Below, piece after piece: positions 1-8,570 of a stretch of DNA of 64,000 nt. The stretch comes from Demequina sp. Its GTDB lineage: Bacteria; Actinomycetota; Actinomycetes; Actinomycetales; Demequinaceae. The notes beneath the pieces are model-generated. The model made no database searches and had not been told where the DNA came from. It saw only the letters and a list, made by a program, of their open reading frames with translations. Both the position numbers and the translations under genes were made by a program. The stretch covers positions 248,001-312,000 of the forward strand of contig JANQAD010000001.1 in assembly GCA_024707205.1 (NCBI GenBank), in the 5' to 3' direction. Positions within the stretch are counted from its first letter, which is position 1; each line of letters opens with the position of its first letter.

Positions 1-716
1 TCGGACAGCTGCGCGATGTCGTCGGCGAGGAGGCGGGAGCGAGCGTCGCGCGCCTCGATCTGGATGGTCTGCGCCTGGCGGGCCACCTCCGCCTGGCGCC
101 CAAGCGGCCCCAACTGACGGCGGATCTCGGCCGTGAGGTCCTGGATGCGCGTGAGGTTGCCCTGCATCGCGTCGAGCTTGCGCAGCGCCTTGTCCTTGCG
201 GCGGCGGTGCTTGAGGATGCCAGCGGCCTCCTCGATGAAGTGGCGACGCTCCTCTGGGGTCGCGCGGAGCACGGCGTCCAGCTGCCCCTGGCCCACGATG
301 ACGTGCATCTCGCGGCCCAGGCCGGAATCCGAGAGCAGGTCCTGAATGTCGAGCAGGCGGCACTGCGAGCCGTTGATCGCGTACTCTGAGCCGCCCGAGC
401 GGAACAGCGTGCGCGTGATCGTCACCTCGGTGTAGTCGATCGGCAGCGCGCCATCGGTGTTGTCGATCGTGAGCGAGACCTCGGCGCGACCGAGCGGGGC
501 GCGCCCGGCGGTGCCGGCGAAGATGACGTCGGCCATCTGTCCGCCGCGGAGGGTCTTGGCTCCCTGCTCGCCCATGACCCACGCGAGAGCGTCCACAACG
601 TTGGACTTGCCGGAGCCGTTGGGCCCCACCACACAGGTGATGCCGGTCTCGAACTCGAGCGTCGTCGCCGACGCGAAGGACTTGAAGCCCCTGAGCGTCA
701 GCGTTTTGAGGTGCAC
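1..716 (-). CDS. smc: Chromosome segregation protein SMC, N-terminal part (runs off window)
   Basis: This is the head-domain start of the SMC ATPase, which forms the condensin complex with ScpA/ScpB to compact and segregate the chromosome. The visible 238 residues begin at a GTG codon and read [14 protein letters not shown], the usual SMC opening. A Walker A motif GPNGSGKSN lies near residues 32-40. Further on are the conserved GGSEYAING stretch and the [16 protein letters not shown] stretch, and the coiled coil begins near residue 165 with [20 protein letters not shown]. The hinge, second coil and Walker B are outside the window. The gene starts 17 bases after the stop of the UPF0114 gene on the same strand, so the two may be co-transcribed. 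Confidence 0.95.
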   Translation of the reverse strand, partial: MHLKTLTLRGFKSFASATTLEFETGITCVVGPNGSGKSNVVDALAWVMGEQGAKTLRGGQMADVIFAGTAGRAPLGRAEVSLTIDNTDGALPIDYTEVTITRTLFRSGGSEYAINGSQCRLLDIQDLLSDSGLGREMHVIVGQGQLDAVLRATPEERRHFIEEAAGILKHRRRKDKALRKLDAMQGNLTRIQDLTAEIRRQLGPLGRQAEVARQAQTIQIEARDARSRLLADDIAQLS

Positions 717-732
717 GGGGAAACTCTAGGGG

Positions 733-1392
733 TCACGCGGCGTCGGGGTCGAAGGGCTCGGCAATGGCGGCATCGGACGAGTGCAGCTCGGCGAGCACCT
801 TGAGCCGCTTGGCGCCCCAGTAATCCATGATCGCGAAGATCAGGCCGGAGAAGACGAAGGTCAGGTGGATGCCGATCTGCCAACCGACGGCGTGATAGTC
901 GACGTGCTTGTTCGGGTCCCCGGCGTTGACGAAGTCCTTGAGCAGCAGGATCGCGGAGATCGCCACGAGAGAGCCGATGAGCTTCATCTTGAGGCCGCTG
1001 AAGTCCACGTGGCCCATCCACGCGGGCTTGTCCACGTGCTCGTCGGCGATGCTCAGGCGGGAAACGAAGTTCTCGTAGCCCGCGAAGATCACGATCAGGA
1101 TGAGGTTGCCGATCAGCGCGATGTCGACGAGCGACAGGATCGCGACAGTGACGTCCTCCGGGGTGGTCGCCGTGTCGGGAAGGTCCCCGGCTCCGCCGAG
1201 CGAGAAGTCCAGCGCAGCGATGATGTTCCACAGCGAGACGAAGAACGTGACGACGACGACGCCAAGCCCCACCACGAGTCCCACGTAGACGGGCGCGAGC
1301 AGCCACCGGGTGGCGAAGATGCCGCGCTCGAGGCGCAACTCGAAGTTCTCGCCGCGGCGCTTGGGCGCCCCGCTGTTGGCGTCGTCGCTCAT
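733..1392 (-). CDS. UPF0114 (YqhA-like) family integral membrane protein
   Basis: A 219-residue membrane protein with a basic N-terminus containing [15 protein letters not shown] and about four hydrophobic segments, near residues 33-63, 85-107, 138-155 and 172-190. The layout and the phrases [11 protein letters not shown] and [16 protein letters not shown] fit the UPF0114/YqhA family, whose function is not established. It overlaps the end of ndk by 4 bases (ATGA type), so it is translationally coupled to nucleoside diphosphate kinase. The family assignment is from recall of conserved phrases. Confidence 0.8.
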   Translation of the reverse strand: MSDDANSGAPKRRGENFELRLERGIFATRWLLAPVYVGLVVGLGVVVVTFFVSLWNIIAALDFSLGGAGDLPDTATTPEDVTVAILSLVDIALIGNLILIVIFAGYENFVSRLSIADEHVDKPAWMGHVDFSGLKMKLIGSLVAISAILLLKDFVNAGDPNKHVDYHAVGWQIGIHLTFVFSGLIFAIMDYWGAKRLKVLAELHSSDAAIAEPFDPDAA

Positions 1393-1814
1393 GCCTCCAC
1401 CCCCGGGAACCAGATGCCGATCTCACGCTGGGCACTCTCGACCGAGTCCGACCCGTGCACGAGGTTCTGCAGCACGGTGACGGGCCACTGCCTGCCAAGG
1501 TCACCGCGGATGGTGCCGGGCGCCGCGGTGGTGGGATCAGTGGCCCCCGCCAGCGAACGGAACCCCTCGATAACCCTGTCCCCCTCGGCAACTATCGCGA
1601 GCGTCGGGCCGGAGAGCATGAACTCCACGAGCGGTCCGTAGAACGGCTTTCCCACGTGCTCGGCGTAGTGCTCCGCGAGCAGTTCGGGAGTCGCGGTGCG
1701 CAGCTCGACCGCGACGAGCGTGTAGCCCTTCGCCTCCACGCGGCGCAGAATCTCGCCGCTGAGCCCCCTGGCAACGCCGTCGGGCTTCACGAGGACCAGG
1801 GTGCGTTCCGTCAT
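1389..1814 (-). CDS. ndk: Nucleoside diphosphate kinase
   Basis: Transfers the gamma phosphate from ATP to NDPs through a phosphohistidine, balancing NTP pools in the cytoplasm. The 141 residues match the family length. The protein opens with [13 protein letters not shown], with the conserved Lys at about residue 10. The catalytic His is in NLVHGSDS near residue 120, and RGDLG precedes it. It sits in the common actinobacterial order folC - DUF4233 - ndk, although here apt and a membrane gene intervene. The divergent apt gene starts just upstream. Confidence 0.96.
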   Translation of the reverse strand: MTERTLVLVKPDGVARGLSGEILRRVEAKGYTLVAVELRTATPELLAEHYAEHVGKPFYGPLVEFMLSGPTLAIVAEGDRVIEGFRSLAGATDPTTAAPGTIRGDLGRQWPVTVLQNLVHGSDSVESAQREIGIWFPGVEA

Positions 1815-1866
1815 GGGGCGAGCCTACCGGCGCCCGACGCTGGTAACGGGATGGCACGATGGTCGG

Positions 1867-2373
1867 GTGATCACGCTCGACGACTTCGCGACGTTCCCCG
1901 ACTTTCCAGAGCCCGGCATCCTCTTCTTCGACATCTCGCCGATCCTCGCGAGCCCGGAGGCGTTCCGCGAGGCCTGCATCCAGCTCATGCCGGTGGGTGG
2001 AGAGGCCGTGGACCTCGTTGCGGGAGTGGACGCGAGGGGCTTCATCTTCGCGCCCGTGGTGGCGCAGACCCTGGGCGTGGGCATGACGATGGTCCGCAAG
2101 AAGGGCAAGATGCCGGGCGAGCTGCTCGAGGGGTCGGCGACGATCGAGTACGGCGCGTCGGACCTTGTGGTGTCCCCCGACGGCATCGACGGAAAGCACA
2201 TCCTCGTGGTCGACGACGTGCTCGCCACGGGCGGCACGGCTGGCGCCGTGGCGCGGATGCTCATTGCGGGAGGCGCAGCGAGCGTTCGCTTCTCGTTCCT
2301 GCTTGAGCTGCCCGAGCTGGGCGGCCGCGCGGCACTCGAGGGCTTCGAGGTCGAGTCGGTGGTCCTGGCCTAG
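1867..2373 (+). CDS. apt: Adenine phosphoribosyltransferase
   Basis: Converts adenine and PRPP to AMP in purine salvage. The PRPP-binding motif VVDDVLATGGT lies near residues 114-124, and the N-terminus has DFPEPGILFFDISPIL, the typical APT opening. I chose the GTG at 1867, which gives 168 residues. A GTG at 1801 in the same frame would add 22 residues that do not look like APT and would overlap the start of ndk. A copy of the dispersed motif GCCCGACGCT lies at 1832-1841, between the ndk start and this start. The product is confident, the exact start less so. Confidence 0.92.
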   Translation: MITLDDFATFPDFPEPGILFFDISPILASPEAFREACIQLMPVGGEAVDLVAGVDARGFIFAPVVAQTLGVGMTMVRKKGKMPGELLEGSATIEYGASDLVVSPDGIDGKHILVVDDVLATGGTAGAVARMLIAGGAASVRFSFLLELPELGGRAALEGFEVESVVLA

Positions 2374-2379
2374 CGCCCG

Positions 2380-2856
2380 TCAGTCCTCGATGGGGCGGCG
2401 CTTGTAGCCGGGAGACCAGCGCACGGCGAGCAGCACGAGGGTCGCGATCACGACGGTCGCGAACACCACCTCGTAGGCGACGAAGCCCTGCCGCGGGACA
2501 AGAGTCGCCGCCTCCTGCTCGCCCATCCACGTGGAGTGCGTCGCGACGCCGAAGACGATGGCGGCGCCCGCAAGCACGAGCACGCCCACGAGGATCGCCA
2601 CGGGGAACTGCTTGGTCTTGGGGTGCTCGCGCAGGTACCGGCTCCAGTGGGTGAGCGCGTAGAACGTGGCGAGGTTGACCACGACGAGGCCCAGGAACAT
2701 CAGCAGGTACGTGCCCGTGCCGGGCTGCGCCGGGGTGCCGATCGCGGCCGCCTGCAGCGACGCGATCGCGATGAGCTCGAGTCCCCAGATCAGCATGCTC
2801 AGCCCGATCACGCCTGCCACGAGGGCGCCGGCCATGCGCCACAGGAAGCCGCTCAT
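2380..2856 (-). CDS. Conserved hypothetical four-helix membrane protein
   Basis: A 158-residue protein with four predicted transmembrane stretches, near residues 8-36, 48-66, 87-105 and 126-145. The C-terminus is basic (SPGYKRRPIED). I recognise no catalytic motif. The ATG at 2856 follows a GGAG ribosome-binding site that lies inside the end of the DUF4233 gene, and the two genes overlap by 4 bases, so it belongs to the folC - DUF4233 operon. The stop lies 7 bases from the convergent apt stop. Function unknown. Confidence 0.72.
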   Translation of the reverse strand: MSGFLWRMAGALVAGVIGLSMLIWGLELIAIASLQAAAIGTPAQPGTGTYLLMFLGLVVVNLATFYALTHWSRYLREHPKTKQFPVAILVGVLVLAGAAIVFGVATHSTWMGEQEAATLVPRQGFVAYEVVFATVVIATLVLLAVRWSPGYKRRPIED

Positions 2857-3317
2857 GGCTGGGTCTCCTCGGGTTCGGTCTCGGCGTGTTGAGTCTCGTC
2901 GCGCTGCGCGGCCACCGCGGCGTCGCGCTCCGCGCGCTCGCTGTCGATGCGACCGCCAATCCGCAGCGCCGCGATCCACAGCGCCAAGAAGATGACCCCA
3001 ATGATGGTGATAGCAGGGTCGATGAAGAATCCGAGGATCAGCGGCGCCTGCAGCACCCAACCAAGCCACACGCCCCACGGCTTCTTCTGCTGGCCCGCGG
3101 CGTAGCCGAGCATGAGGGTGAGCCACAGCCCGAGCCCCCAGATGGCGCCCGCGCTCGCCTTGACCACGCCCGCGTTCGACATTCCCACGACGAGCAGCGT
3201 GGCGAACAGCGCGGCGAGCGCCTCGAGCCCGAGGATCGCCTGCGTGAAGGTCAGCTTCGCGGAGCGCAGCGCCTTATATCCGGGCGCAAACTCCGCCGTC
3301 GCGTCCTGCTCGGTCAC
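2853..3317 (-). CDS. DUF4233 domain-containing membrane protein
   Basis: A 154-residue protein with four hydrophobic segments between residues 24 and 118 and a charged tail rich in Glu, Arg and Gln. The position directly after folC, the size and the topology match the DUF4233 family, which in actinobacteria is commonly encoded next to folC; its role is unknown. It starts with GTG 7 bases after the folC stop and overlaps the next membrane gene by 4 bases. The name rests on context plus topology. Confidence 0.78.
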   Translation of the reverse strand: MTEQDATAEFAPGYKALRSAKLTFTQAILGLEALAALFATLLVVGMSNAGVVKASAGAIWGLGLWLTLMLGYAAGQQKKPWGVWLGWVLQAPLILGFFIDPAITIIGVIFLALWIAALRIGGRIDSERAERDAAVAAQRDETQHAETEPEETQP

Positions 3318-3324
3318 CGCGCCC

Positions 3325-4719
3325 TCACCGCGCCCTTCCGGCGCCTTTGCGGCGGTCGGCGTCGAGCAGGATCCGCGCCTCCGCCACCAGCATCACGGAG
3401 CCGACGATGAGGACGCCGGCGCCCATGTCGTCGTCGCGCTCGGCGATGGCCACGGCAGTGTCGATGGCGTCGGGGAGCTTGGGCACCACGGTGACCCGAT
3501 CCTCGCCGAACTCGCGCACCGCTACCGGGCCCAGCTCCTCTGCCGGCAGGCTGCGGGGGCTGCCAACGGTGGTGATCACCACGTGATCGAGCACCGGTTC
3601 GAGGCCCGCGAGGATGCCCTCGGCGTCCTTGTCGCCCAAGATGCCGACGACCCCCACAAGCGAGGAGAACGCGAACGCCTCGGAGAGCGCCTCCGCGAGC
3701 GCGTCGATGCCGTGCGGGTTGTGCGCCGCGTCCACGAGGATCATCGGCGAGGTGCGAACGGCCTCGAGCCGCCCAGGCGAGGTGACAGTCCCAAACCCGG
3801 CCTCAACGGTGGCGGCGTCGAGCGCCTGAGGCGCCCCGCCGTCGGCCAAAAGGGCCTCGACCGCGGCGAGAGCGAGCAGCGCGTTGTGCGCCTGGTGCTC
3901 GCCGTAGAGGGAAACGAAGATGTCGGCGTAGGTGCCGGCGGGCGTGCGCAGAGCGACGAGCTGGCCGCCGACGCCGGGCATGCGGTCCACGAGCTCGAGC
4001 TGCTCACCCTCCCACTCCACGGTGGCGCCGCGCTCGGCCGCGGCCGCCTCGATCACCTCGTAGGCGGATTCGACCTGCCGCGCGACCACCGCGACCGCGC
4101 CGTCCTTGATGATGCCCGCCTTCTCGCTGGCGATCTGGGCGATCGTGTCGCCAAGGAACTGGGCGTGATCCATGGCGACCGGCGCGATCACGGCGACGTC
4201 GCCGTCGGCCACATTGGTGGCATCCCACGCGCCGCCCATCCCCACCTCGATGATCGCGACGTCAATCGGCGCGTCGGCGAAGGCGGCGAACGCGAGCACG
4301 GTGAACACCTCGAAGAAGCTCAGACGCGGGCCCCCGCTCTCCTGCGAACGGGTGTCTACCAGGGAGATGATGGGCGCAACGTCCAGCCACAGGGCAACGA
4401 ACGCCTCCTGGCTGATGGGCTCGCCGTCGATCTGGATCCGCTCGCGAACCGTGGTCAGGTGCGGCGACGTGAACAGCCCCGTGCGCAGGCCATGCGCGCG
4501 CACGAGCGACTCGGCCATGCGGGCCGTGGACGTCTTGCCGTTGGTGCCGGTGATGTGGATGACGCGAAACGCCTTCTGCGGGTCGCCGAGCAGCGCGCAC
4601 ACCTCGCGGACGCGGCCGATCTTGGGGTCAAAGTCATGCTCGGGGTTGCGGGCGACGATGCTGGCGTAGATCTCGCGTTCCGCCTCATCGAGGCTGAGCC
4701 CGCCGAGGTCGATGGTCAT
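3325..4719 (-). CDS. folC: Bifunctional dihydrofolate synthase / folylpolyglutamate synthase
   Basis: Adds glutamate to dihydropteroate and then extends the polyglutamate tail of folates; a cytoplasmic Mur-ligase-like ATPase. The 464-residue length fits. The P-loop HITGTNGKTST lies at residues 55-65, TGLFTSPHL and RERIQIDGEPIS follow, and LVDAAHNPHG in the C-terminal half is the conserved ligase-domain motif. It heads an operon with the DUF4233 gene and the four-helix membrane protein. The start ATG lies about 90 bases from the divergent secreted beta-helix gene, so promoters for both should lie in 4720-4810. Confidence 0.95.
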   Translation of the reverse strand: MTIDLGGLSLDEAEREIYASIVARNPEHDFDPKIGRVREVCALLGDPQKAFRVIHITGTNGKTSTARMAESLVRAHGLRTGLFTSPHLTTVRERIQIDGEPISQEAFVALWLDVAPIISLVDTRSQESGGPRLSFFEVFTVLAFAAFADAPIDVAIIEVGMGGAWDATNVADGDVAVIAPVAMDHAQFLGDTIAQIASEKAGIIKDGAVAVVARQVESAYEVIEAAAAERGATVEWEGEQLELVDRMPGVGGQLVALRTPAGTYADIFVSLYGEHQAHNALLALAAVEALLADGGAPQALDAATVEAGFGTVTSPGRLEAVRTSPMILVDAAHNPHGIDALAEALSEAFAFSSLVGVVGILGDKDAEGILAGLEPVLDHVVITTVGSPRSLPAEELGPVAVREFGEDRVTVVPKLPDAIDTAVAIAERDDDMGAGVLIVGSVMLVAEARILLDADRRKGAGRAR

Positions 4720-4810
4720 GGCGCTAAGTGTCCCATGCGCTCGCGGCGCCCCGGAATGGGGTTGGTCACTTCCAGGGTCCGCTTTGTCCGTCCTGGGCTA
4801 GGGTGCCCCC

Positions 4811-5863
4811 ATGTCTGCTCGCGTTCGCACGGTTGCCGCAGGGGCGGCTCTCGCCCTTGCACTCACGCTCGGCCTCGCCCCCATGTCCGACGCTGCCGCG
4901 CCTGGGCTGCGGACGGCCACGGCCTCCGTGGTCACCAAGGTGGTCGGCACGGGGACCCCGGCATCCTGTACGGAGGCGGCTCTGTACAAGGCGGTCCTCA
5001 CGGGCGGGAAGATCAGCTTCAACTGCGGGCCAGACCCCGTGACGATCACGATCACCAAGACGCTGCGCACGTGCAACACGCACAACTGCAAGCCGGCATG
5101 GCAGGGCGGCAAGACCCTCACCACGCTGACACTCGACGGCGGCAACAAGGTCACGCTCTCCGGCGGCGGCAAGTTCGGGATCTACTACCAGAACTCGTGC
5201 GAGGAGGACCTCGGCTGGATCACGAGTCGCTGCGACACCCAGAAGTACCTCCACGTGACCATCAAGAACCTCACCATGATCAACGGCAACGCCACCAAGA
5301 CGCCCGCGGGGCTGGACAGCGTGGGCGGCGGGGGCGGCGGCGGGGCCATCGCGATGCGCGGCAACTGGCTCACGATCGACCACGTGACCTTCACGAACAA
5401 CAAGTGCATCACGGCGCACTCCGACGCCGGGGGCGGCGCGGTTCGCGCGGTAGGGATGCTGCACACGGTGACCATCAAGAACAGCACGTTCACGGGCAAC
5501 AAGTGCGCGAACGGCGGCGCCGTCTCCTCGCTCAACGCGCCGCTCGCGATCACCGGGTCCACGATCACGGGCAACACGGCGACGGGCACCGGGGCGTCCT
5601 CAGGCAAGGGCGGCAACGGCGGCGGCGTGTACTTCGACGGCGGCAGCCAATCGGTCACCATCACCTCGACCACCATCAGCAAGAACAAAGTGGGAGCCGG
5701 CGGCTCCGGCGTGTTCTACGTGAGCAACAACCGCGGCGGAACCCTCACGATCAAGTCCTCCAAGATCACGGCGAACACGGGCGAGAAGTTCTGGACCGGA
5801 TCGCGCCACGACCTGTACTTCCTGGGCAAGAAGTTGGTGATCAGTGGCTCAACGGTCAACTGA
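4811..5863 (+). CDS. Secreted right-handed parallel beta-helix protein
   Basis: A 350-residue exported protein with a clear Sec signal peptide (basic start, Ala/Leu core, cleavage likely after APMSDAAA near residue 30). From about residue 95 it has repeated turns such as LTIDHVTFTNNKC, VTIKNSTFTGNKC, LAITGSTITGNTA and VTITSTTISKNKV, the pattern of pectate-lyase-like parallel beta-helix folds. The spacing suggests one face lined with Thr, Ser and Asn. Cysteines near the N-terminus may form disulfides. No catalytic triad of a known polysaccharide lyase was identified, so enzyme, adhesin or surface protein are all possible. It stands alone between folC (divergent) and the DUF2510 gene. Confidence 0.75.
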   Translation: MSARVRTVAAGAALALALTLGLAPMSDAAAPGLRTATASVVTKVVGTGTPASCTEAALYKAVLTGGKISFNCGPDPVTITITKTLRTCNTHNCKPAWQGGKTLTTLTLDGGNKVTLSGGGKFGIYYQNSCEEDLGWITSRCDTQKYLHVTIKNLTMINGNATKTPAGLDSVGGGGGGGAIAMRGNWLTIDHVTFTNNKCITAHSDAGGGAVRAVGMLHTVTIKNSTFTGNKCANGGAVSSLNAPLAITGSTITGNTATGTGASSGKGGNGGGVYFDGGSQSVTITSTTISKNKVGAGGSGVFYVSNNRGGTLTIKSSKITANTGEKFWTGSRHDLYFLGKKLVISGSTVN

Positions 5864-5905
5864 GGTCGCGATCGTCGCCGTCACGGACGGGCGCTGCTGA
5901 TCGCG

Positions 5906-6460
5906 ATGTCTACGCCCCCGCCCAACTGGTACACGGACCCCGCACAACCCGCACATCTGCGGTACTGGGATGGCACTCAGTGGACCGCGCACGTCGCGCC
6001 CGGGGTCCCTACGCCGTCGGCCGCCGCTCAGCCCGTTGCCGCGTCCAAGATGAGCGGCGGGACGATAGCCGCGATCGTCATCGGCGCCGTCGCGGTCATC
6101 CTGATCGTCATCGGCATCCTCGCGGCGATCGCGATCCCCGTGTTCCTCGACCAGAAGAAGAAAGAGGCTGACCTGGCCGCGCGCCAGTCGGTCACGGACC
6201 TCGGGGTCCAGATCTCGGCTGCGGCCCAAGACCACGCCGGTCTGCTGCCGACGGCCACCGCCTTCGGGTCCGCAGTGCAGCTGGGCTACGGGGACGGCGC
6301 CGACGCGCTGGTGCTGCTCCAGCCGACCATCAGCTTTGGAGGGCTCGTCGGCAGCGACGGCGATCACTGGTGCGTGTGGGTGTCCTCGCCGAATGGCACT
6401 CACACCGAGTATCAGTACTCGACATGGGGGGAACTCGAGCCTGGCAGCTGCGGCCCGTAG
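5906..6460 (+). CDS. DUF2510 domain protein with a pilin-like transmembrane helix
   Basis: A 184-residue protein. Residues 5-32 (PPNWYTDPAQPAHLRYWDG, then WT) are a DUF2510 motif. Residues 53-80 form one transmembrane helix ending GILAAIAIPVFLDQKKK, which closely resembles the N-terminal helix of type IV pilins. After it comes a charged amphipathic stretch and a small exported domain with two cysteines (one in DHWCVWV, one in ELEPGSCGP near the end). The canonical prepilin peptidase site (Gly-Phe before the helix, Glu at +5) is absent, so it is probably a membrane-anchored protein rather than an assembled pilin. It starts 43 bases after the beta-helix gene. Confidence 0.7.
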   Translation: MSTPPPNWYTDPAQPAHLRYWDGTQWTAHVAPGVPTPSAAAQPVAASKMSGGTIAAIVIGAVAVILIVIGILAAIAIPVFLDQKKKEADLAARQSVTDLGVQISAAAQDHAGLLPTATAFGSAVQLGYGDGADALVLLQPTISFGGLVGSDGDHWCVWVSSPNGTHTEYQYSTWGELEPGSCGP

Positions 6461-6470
6461 CCAGGCAGGG

Positions 6471-7364
6471 TCAGTCGAACAAACCTGCGGACAGGTAGCG
6501 GTCCGCGCGGTCGGGTGCCACCACCACCACAACGGACGCTGGATTCTCTGCGGACACGTCGATCGCGATCGCGATCGCGCCGCCGCTGCTCGGCCCTAGC
6601 GCAAGGCCCTCCTCGCGGGCGAGCGCGCGCATGGTCTCGAGCGCCCGGGCGCTGGAGACCTCGCGAACCTCGTCGATCGCGGTCGGATCGAAGATCGCCG
6701 GAAGGTACTCGGGCGGCCAGGCCCGGATCCCGGGAATCGACTCGCCCGCGCCGGGCTGCACGCCGACGATGCGAACGCCCGTCCCCTGCTCCCGGAACGC
6801 TCGCGAGACGCCCATGATGGTGCCGGTGGTGCCCATGGCGCTCACAAAGTGGGTGACGAGCCCGCGGCTCTGCTCCCAGATCTCGTTCGCGGTGGCCCGG
6901 TAGTGCGCCGCGGGGTTCGAGGGGTTCGCGAACTGGTTGAGCTGGATCGCGTGCTCCTCCTCAGCGATGCGGTTGGCCTCGTCACGCGCGCCCTCCATCC
7001 CTGCGGCCTTCGGGGTGAGAACGATGCGCGCCCCGTATGCCCCCATGAGGCCAACACGCTCGCGCGACGCGTTCTCCGGCATCACGAGCACGAGCCGATA
7101 CCCGAACGCCGCGGCGGCGGCCGCGAGCGCGATTCCGGTGTTTCCGCTCGTGGCCTCAACCAGGAGATCACCTGGGGCGATAAGCCCGGCCGCGGCAGCG
7201 TCGGCCAGCATGCCGAACGCCGGCCGGTCCTTCACCGAACCGGCCGGGTTGGCGCCCTCGAGCTTGACGAGGACCGTTGCGTCCGGGGGCGCGAGCCGTG
7301 CGAGGCGCACCACCGGCGTCCCACCGATGACGTCGGTGAGAGTGGGGAACGGCTCGTCTGTCAC
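6471..7364 (-). CDS. Cysteine synthase family protein (O-acetylserine sulfhydrylase type, PLP-dependent)
   Basis: Makes cysteine from an activated serine and a sulfur donor. The 297 residues contain the PLP lysine in NPAGSVKDRPA (Lys 45), the substrate loop EATSGNTGIAL (about 70-80), the phosphate-binding SAMGTTGT, and the C-terminal LALGPSSGGA, all typical of CysK/CysM. The NPAGSVKDR form and the short length fit the CysM/CysO-linked group, but subtype is not certain. The GTG start overlaps the stop of the upstream sulfurtransferase gene by 4 bases, so sulfur transfer and cysteine synthesis are translationally coupled. Confidence 0.9.
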   Translation of the reverse strand: MTDEPFPTLTDVIGGTPVVRLARLAPPDATVLVKLEGANPAGSVKDRPAFGMLADAAAAGLIAPGDLLVEATSGNTGIALAAAAAAFGYRLVLVMPENASRERVGLMGAYGARIVLTPKAAGMEGARDEANRIAEEEHAIQLNQFANPSNPAAHYRATANEIWEQSRGLVTHFVSAMGTTGTIMGVSRAFREQGTGVRIVGVQPGAGESIPGIRAWPPEYLPAIFDPTAIDEVREVSSARALETMRALAREEGLALGPSSGGAIAIAIDVSAENPASVVVVVAPDRADRYLSAGLFD

Positions 7365-8185
7365 CCTCGCGCCTCGCCGACGGCGACCGGCAGCCCAAGG
7401 GTGGACCACTGCGACCACGATCCCGGGTAGAGCGCCGCTCGGATTCCTGCGACCTCGAGCGCCGCGATCTGGTGAGCGGCCGTGACGCCGGAGCCGCAGT
7501 ACACGGCCACCGGGCGCCCATCGTTGGCGTTCGCAAAACGTGCCTCGAGTTCTTCTCGGCCCAGGAACCTGCCATCCGGCCCGACGTTGCCGGCAGTTGG
7601 CACGTTTATCGCGCCTGGTATGTGGCCGGCTTGGGGATCGATCGGCTCGATCTCGCCGCGGTATCGCTCGGGCGCGCGCGCATCGAGGAGGCTGCCGGCG
7701 AACGCCTCGACGTCGTCGAGGCCGACGACGTCCATGTGGCCCCAGTCGAGCTCGACGTCGCCAAAGGGCGGGGTCTCCTGACCCACCGTGACCGGTCCGC
7801 CCCCTTCGACCCACGCGGCCAGGCCGCCGTCGAGGATCCGTACGTCCGCGACCCCGGCGTGGCGCAGGAGCCACCAGGCGCGGGCCGCGGCGAAGCCGGG
7901 GCCGGCGTCGTAGACCACCACCGCGTCGCCGGAGTTGAGCCCCCAGGCGCGGGCCGCCGCCTGAAGTCCCTCGCGGGTGGGCAGCGGGTGCCGGCCGTCG
8001 GTGGGGTCGCCCTTGAGCGAGAGCTCGTCCTCGAGGCTCGCGTATGCGGCGCCGGGGATGTGGCCCGCGAGGTAGGCGGGCAGCCCGTTCGGCTGGTCGA
8101 GCGACCAGCGCACGTCGAGGACGCGCGGGGGCTCGGCGTTCGCGAGGAGGCCCCTGAGGTCGGCGGCAGAGATCAGCACGGTCAT
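7361..8185 (-). CDS. Sulfurtransferase (rhodanese / 3-mercaptopyruvate type), two-domain
   Basis: A 274-residue tandem rhodanese protein that moves sulfane sulfur from thiosulfate or mercaptopyruvate to acceptors. The N-terminal inactive domain has VLDVRW and GHIPGAAYASL (about 22-50); the C-terminal domain has LLDARAPERYRGE, GHIPGAINVP and the active Cys in YCGSGVTA (Cys 230). CGSGVTA resembles the mercaptopyruvate-type loop CG(S/T)GVTA. The ATG at 8185 was chosen because it opens directly on the first domain. Coupled to the cysteine synthase downstream and preceded by the short LysR-like regulator. Confidence 0.9.
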   Translation of the reverse strand: MTVLISAADLRGLLANAEPPRVLDVRWSLDQPNGLPAYLAGHIPGAAYASLEDELSLKGDPTDGRHPLPTREGLQAAARAWGLNSGDAVVVYDAGPGFAAARAWWLLRHAGVADVRILDGGLAAWVEGGGPVTVGQETPPFGDVELDWGHMDVVGLDDVEAFAGSLLDARAPERYRGEIEPIDPQAGHIPGAINVPTAGNVGPDGRFLGREELEARFANANDGRPVAVYCGSGVTAAHQIAALEVAGIRAALYPGSWSQWSTLGLPVAVGEARG

Positions 8186-8219
8186 GACGACTCCATTCAA
8201 CACTGGGAACCCGGGTGGG

Positions 8220-8528
8220 TCAGGCGCGAGCGCCCACCTGAAGGCGCGCGGGTGCACAGTCGCGCACTTCGAGGCGCGCGAGGGCGTCGTCGTGCACCGC
8301 GAGGATGCGGCGGGCCTCGCCGAGCAGCTGCTCGCCGTCCGTGGTGAATCGGGGGCCGCGGCCCTCGCGCTCCACCACTGGTCTGCCGATCGTCTTCTCG
8401 AGGAGGCGAATGTGCTGGCTCACGGTCGATTGCGAGACGTGGAGGCGCGTCGCGGCGCGACCGAACCCGCCGGTATCGGCGATGGCGACGATGCTGCGCA
8501 GGTGGGTGATGGTCAGTTCGCGCGACAT
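8220..8528 (-). CDS. Truncated LysR-type regulator (DNA-binding domain only)
   Basis: A 102-residue protein with a complete LysR N-terminal winged helix: LTITHLRSIVAIADTGGFGR, then AATRLHVSQSTVSQHIRLLE and GRPVVEREGRGPRFTTDGEQ. Full LysR regulators are about 300 residues. Here the frame stops at 8220, just after the linker helix, and no effector-binding domain follows: the next gene, the sulfurtransferase, starts 35 bases later on the same strand. It may be a genuine mini-regulator of the sulfur operon or a decayed gene. The reading frame to the stop looks clean. Confidence 0.75.
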   Translation of the reverse strand: MSRELTITHLRSIVAIADTGGFGRAATRLHVSQSTVSQHIRLLEKTIGRPVVEREGRGPRFTTDGEQLLGEARRILAVHDDALARLEVRDCAPARLQVGARA

Positions 8529-8570
8529 CCCATCAGAATAACCTATTAATCCGATGGGAATTATGCCTCG

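Noticed and set aside
3112-6171. An open plus-strand frame of about 1019 codons
   Set aside because: It crosses folC and the beta-helix gene in other frames and is Arg/His/Asp-rich as expected for high-GC shadow frames. The annotated genes carry clear motifs.
6555-6580. Runs of GCGATCGC-like sequence as a HIP1-type repeat
   Set aside because: Local tandem CGATCG within the cysteine synthase gene; no window-wide pattern was established.
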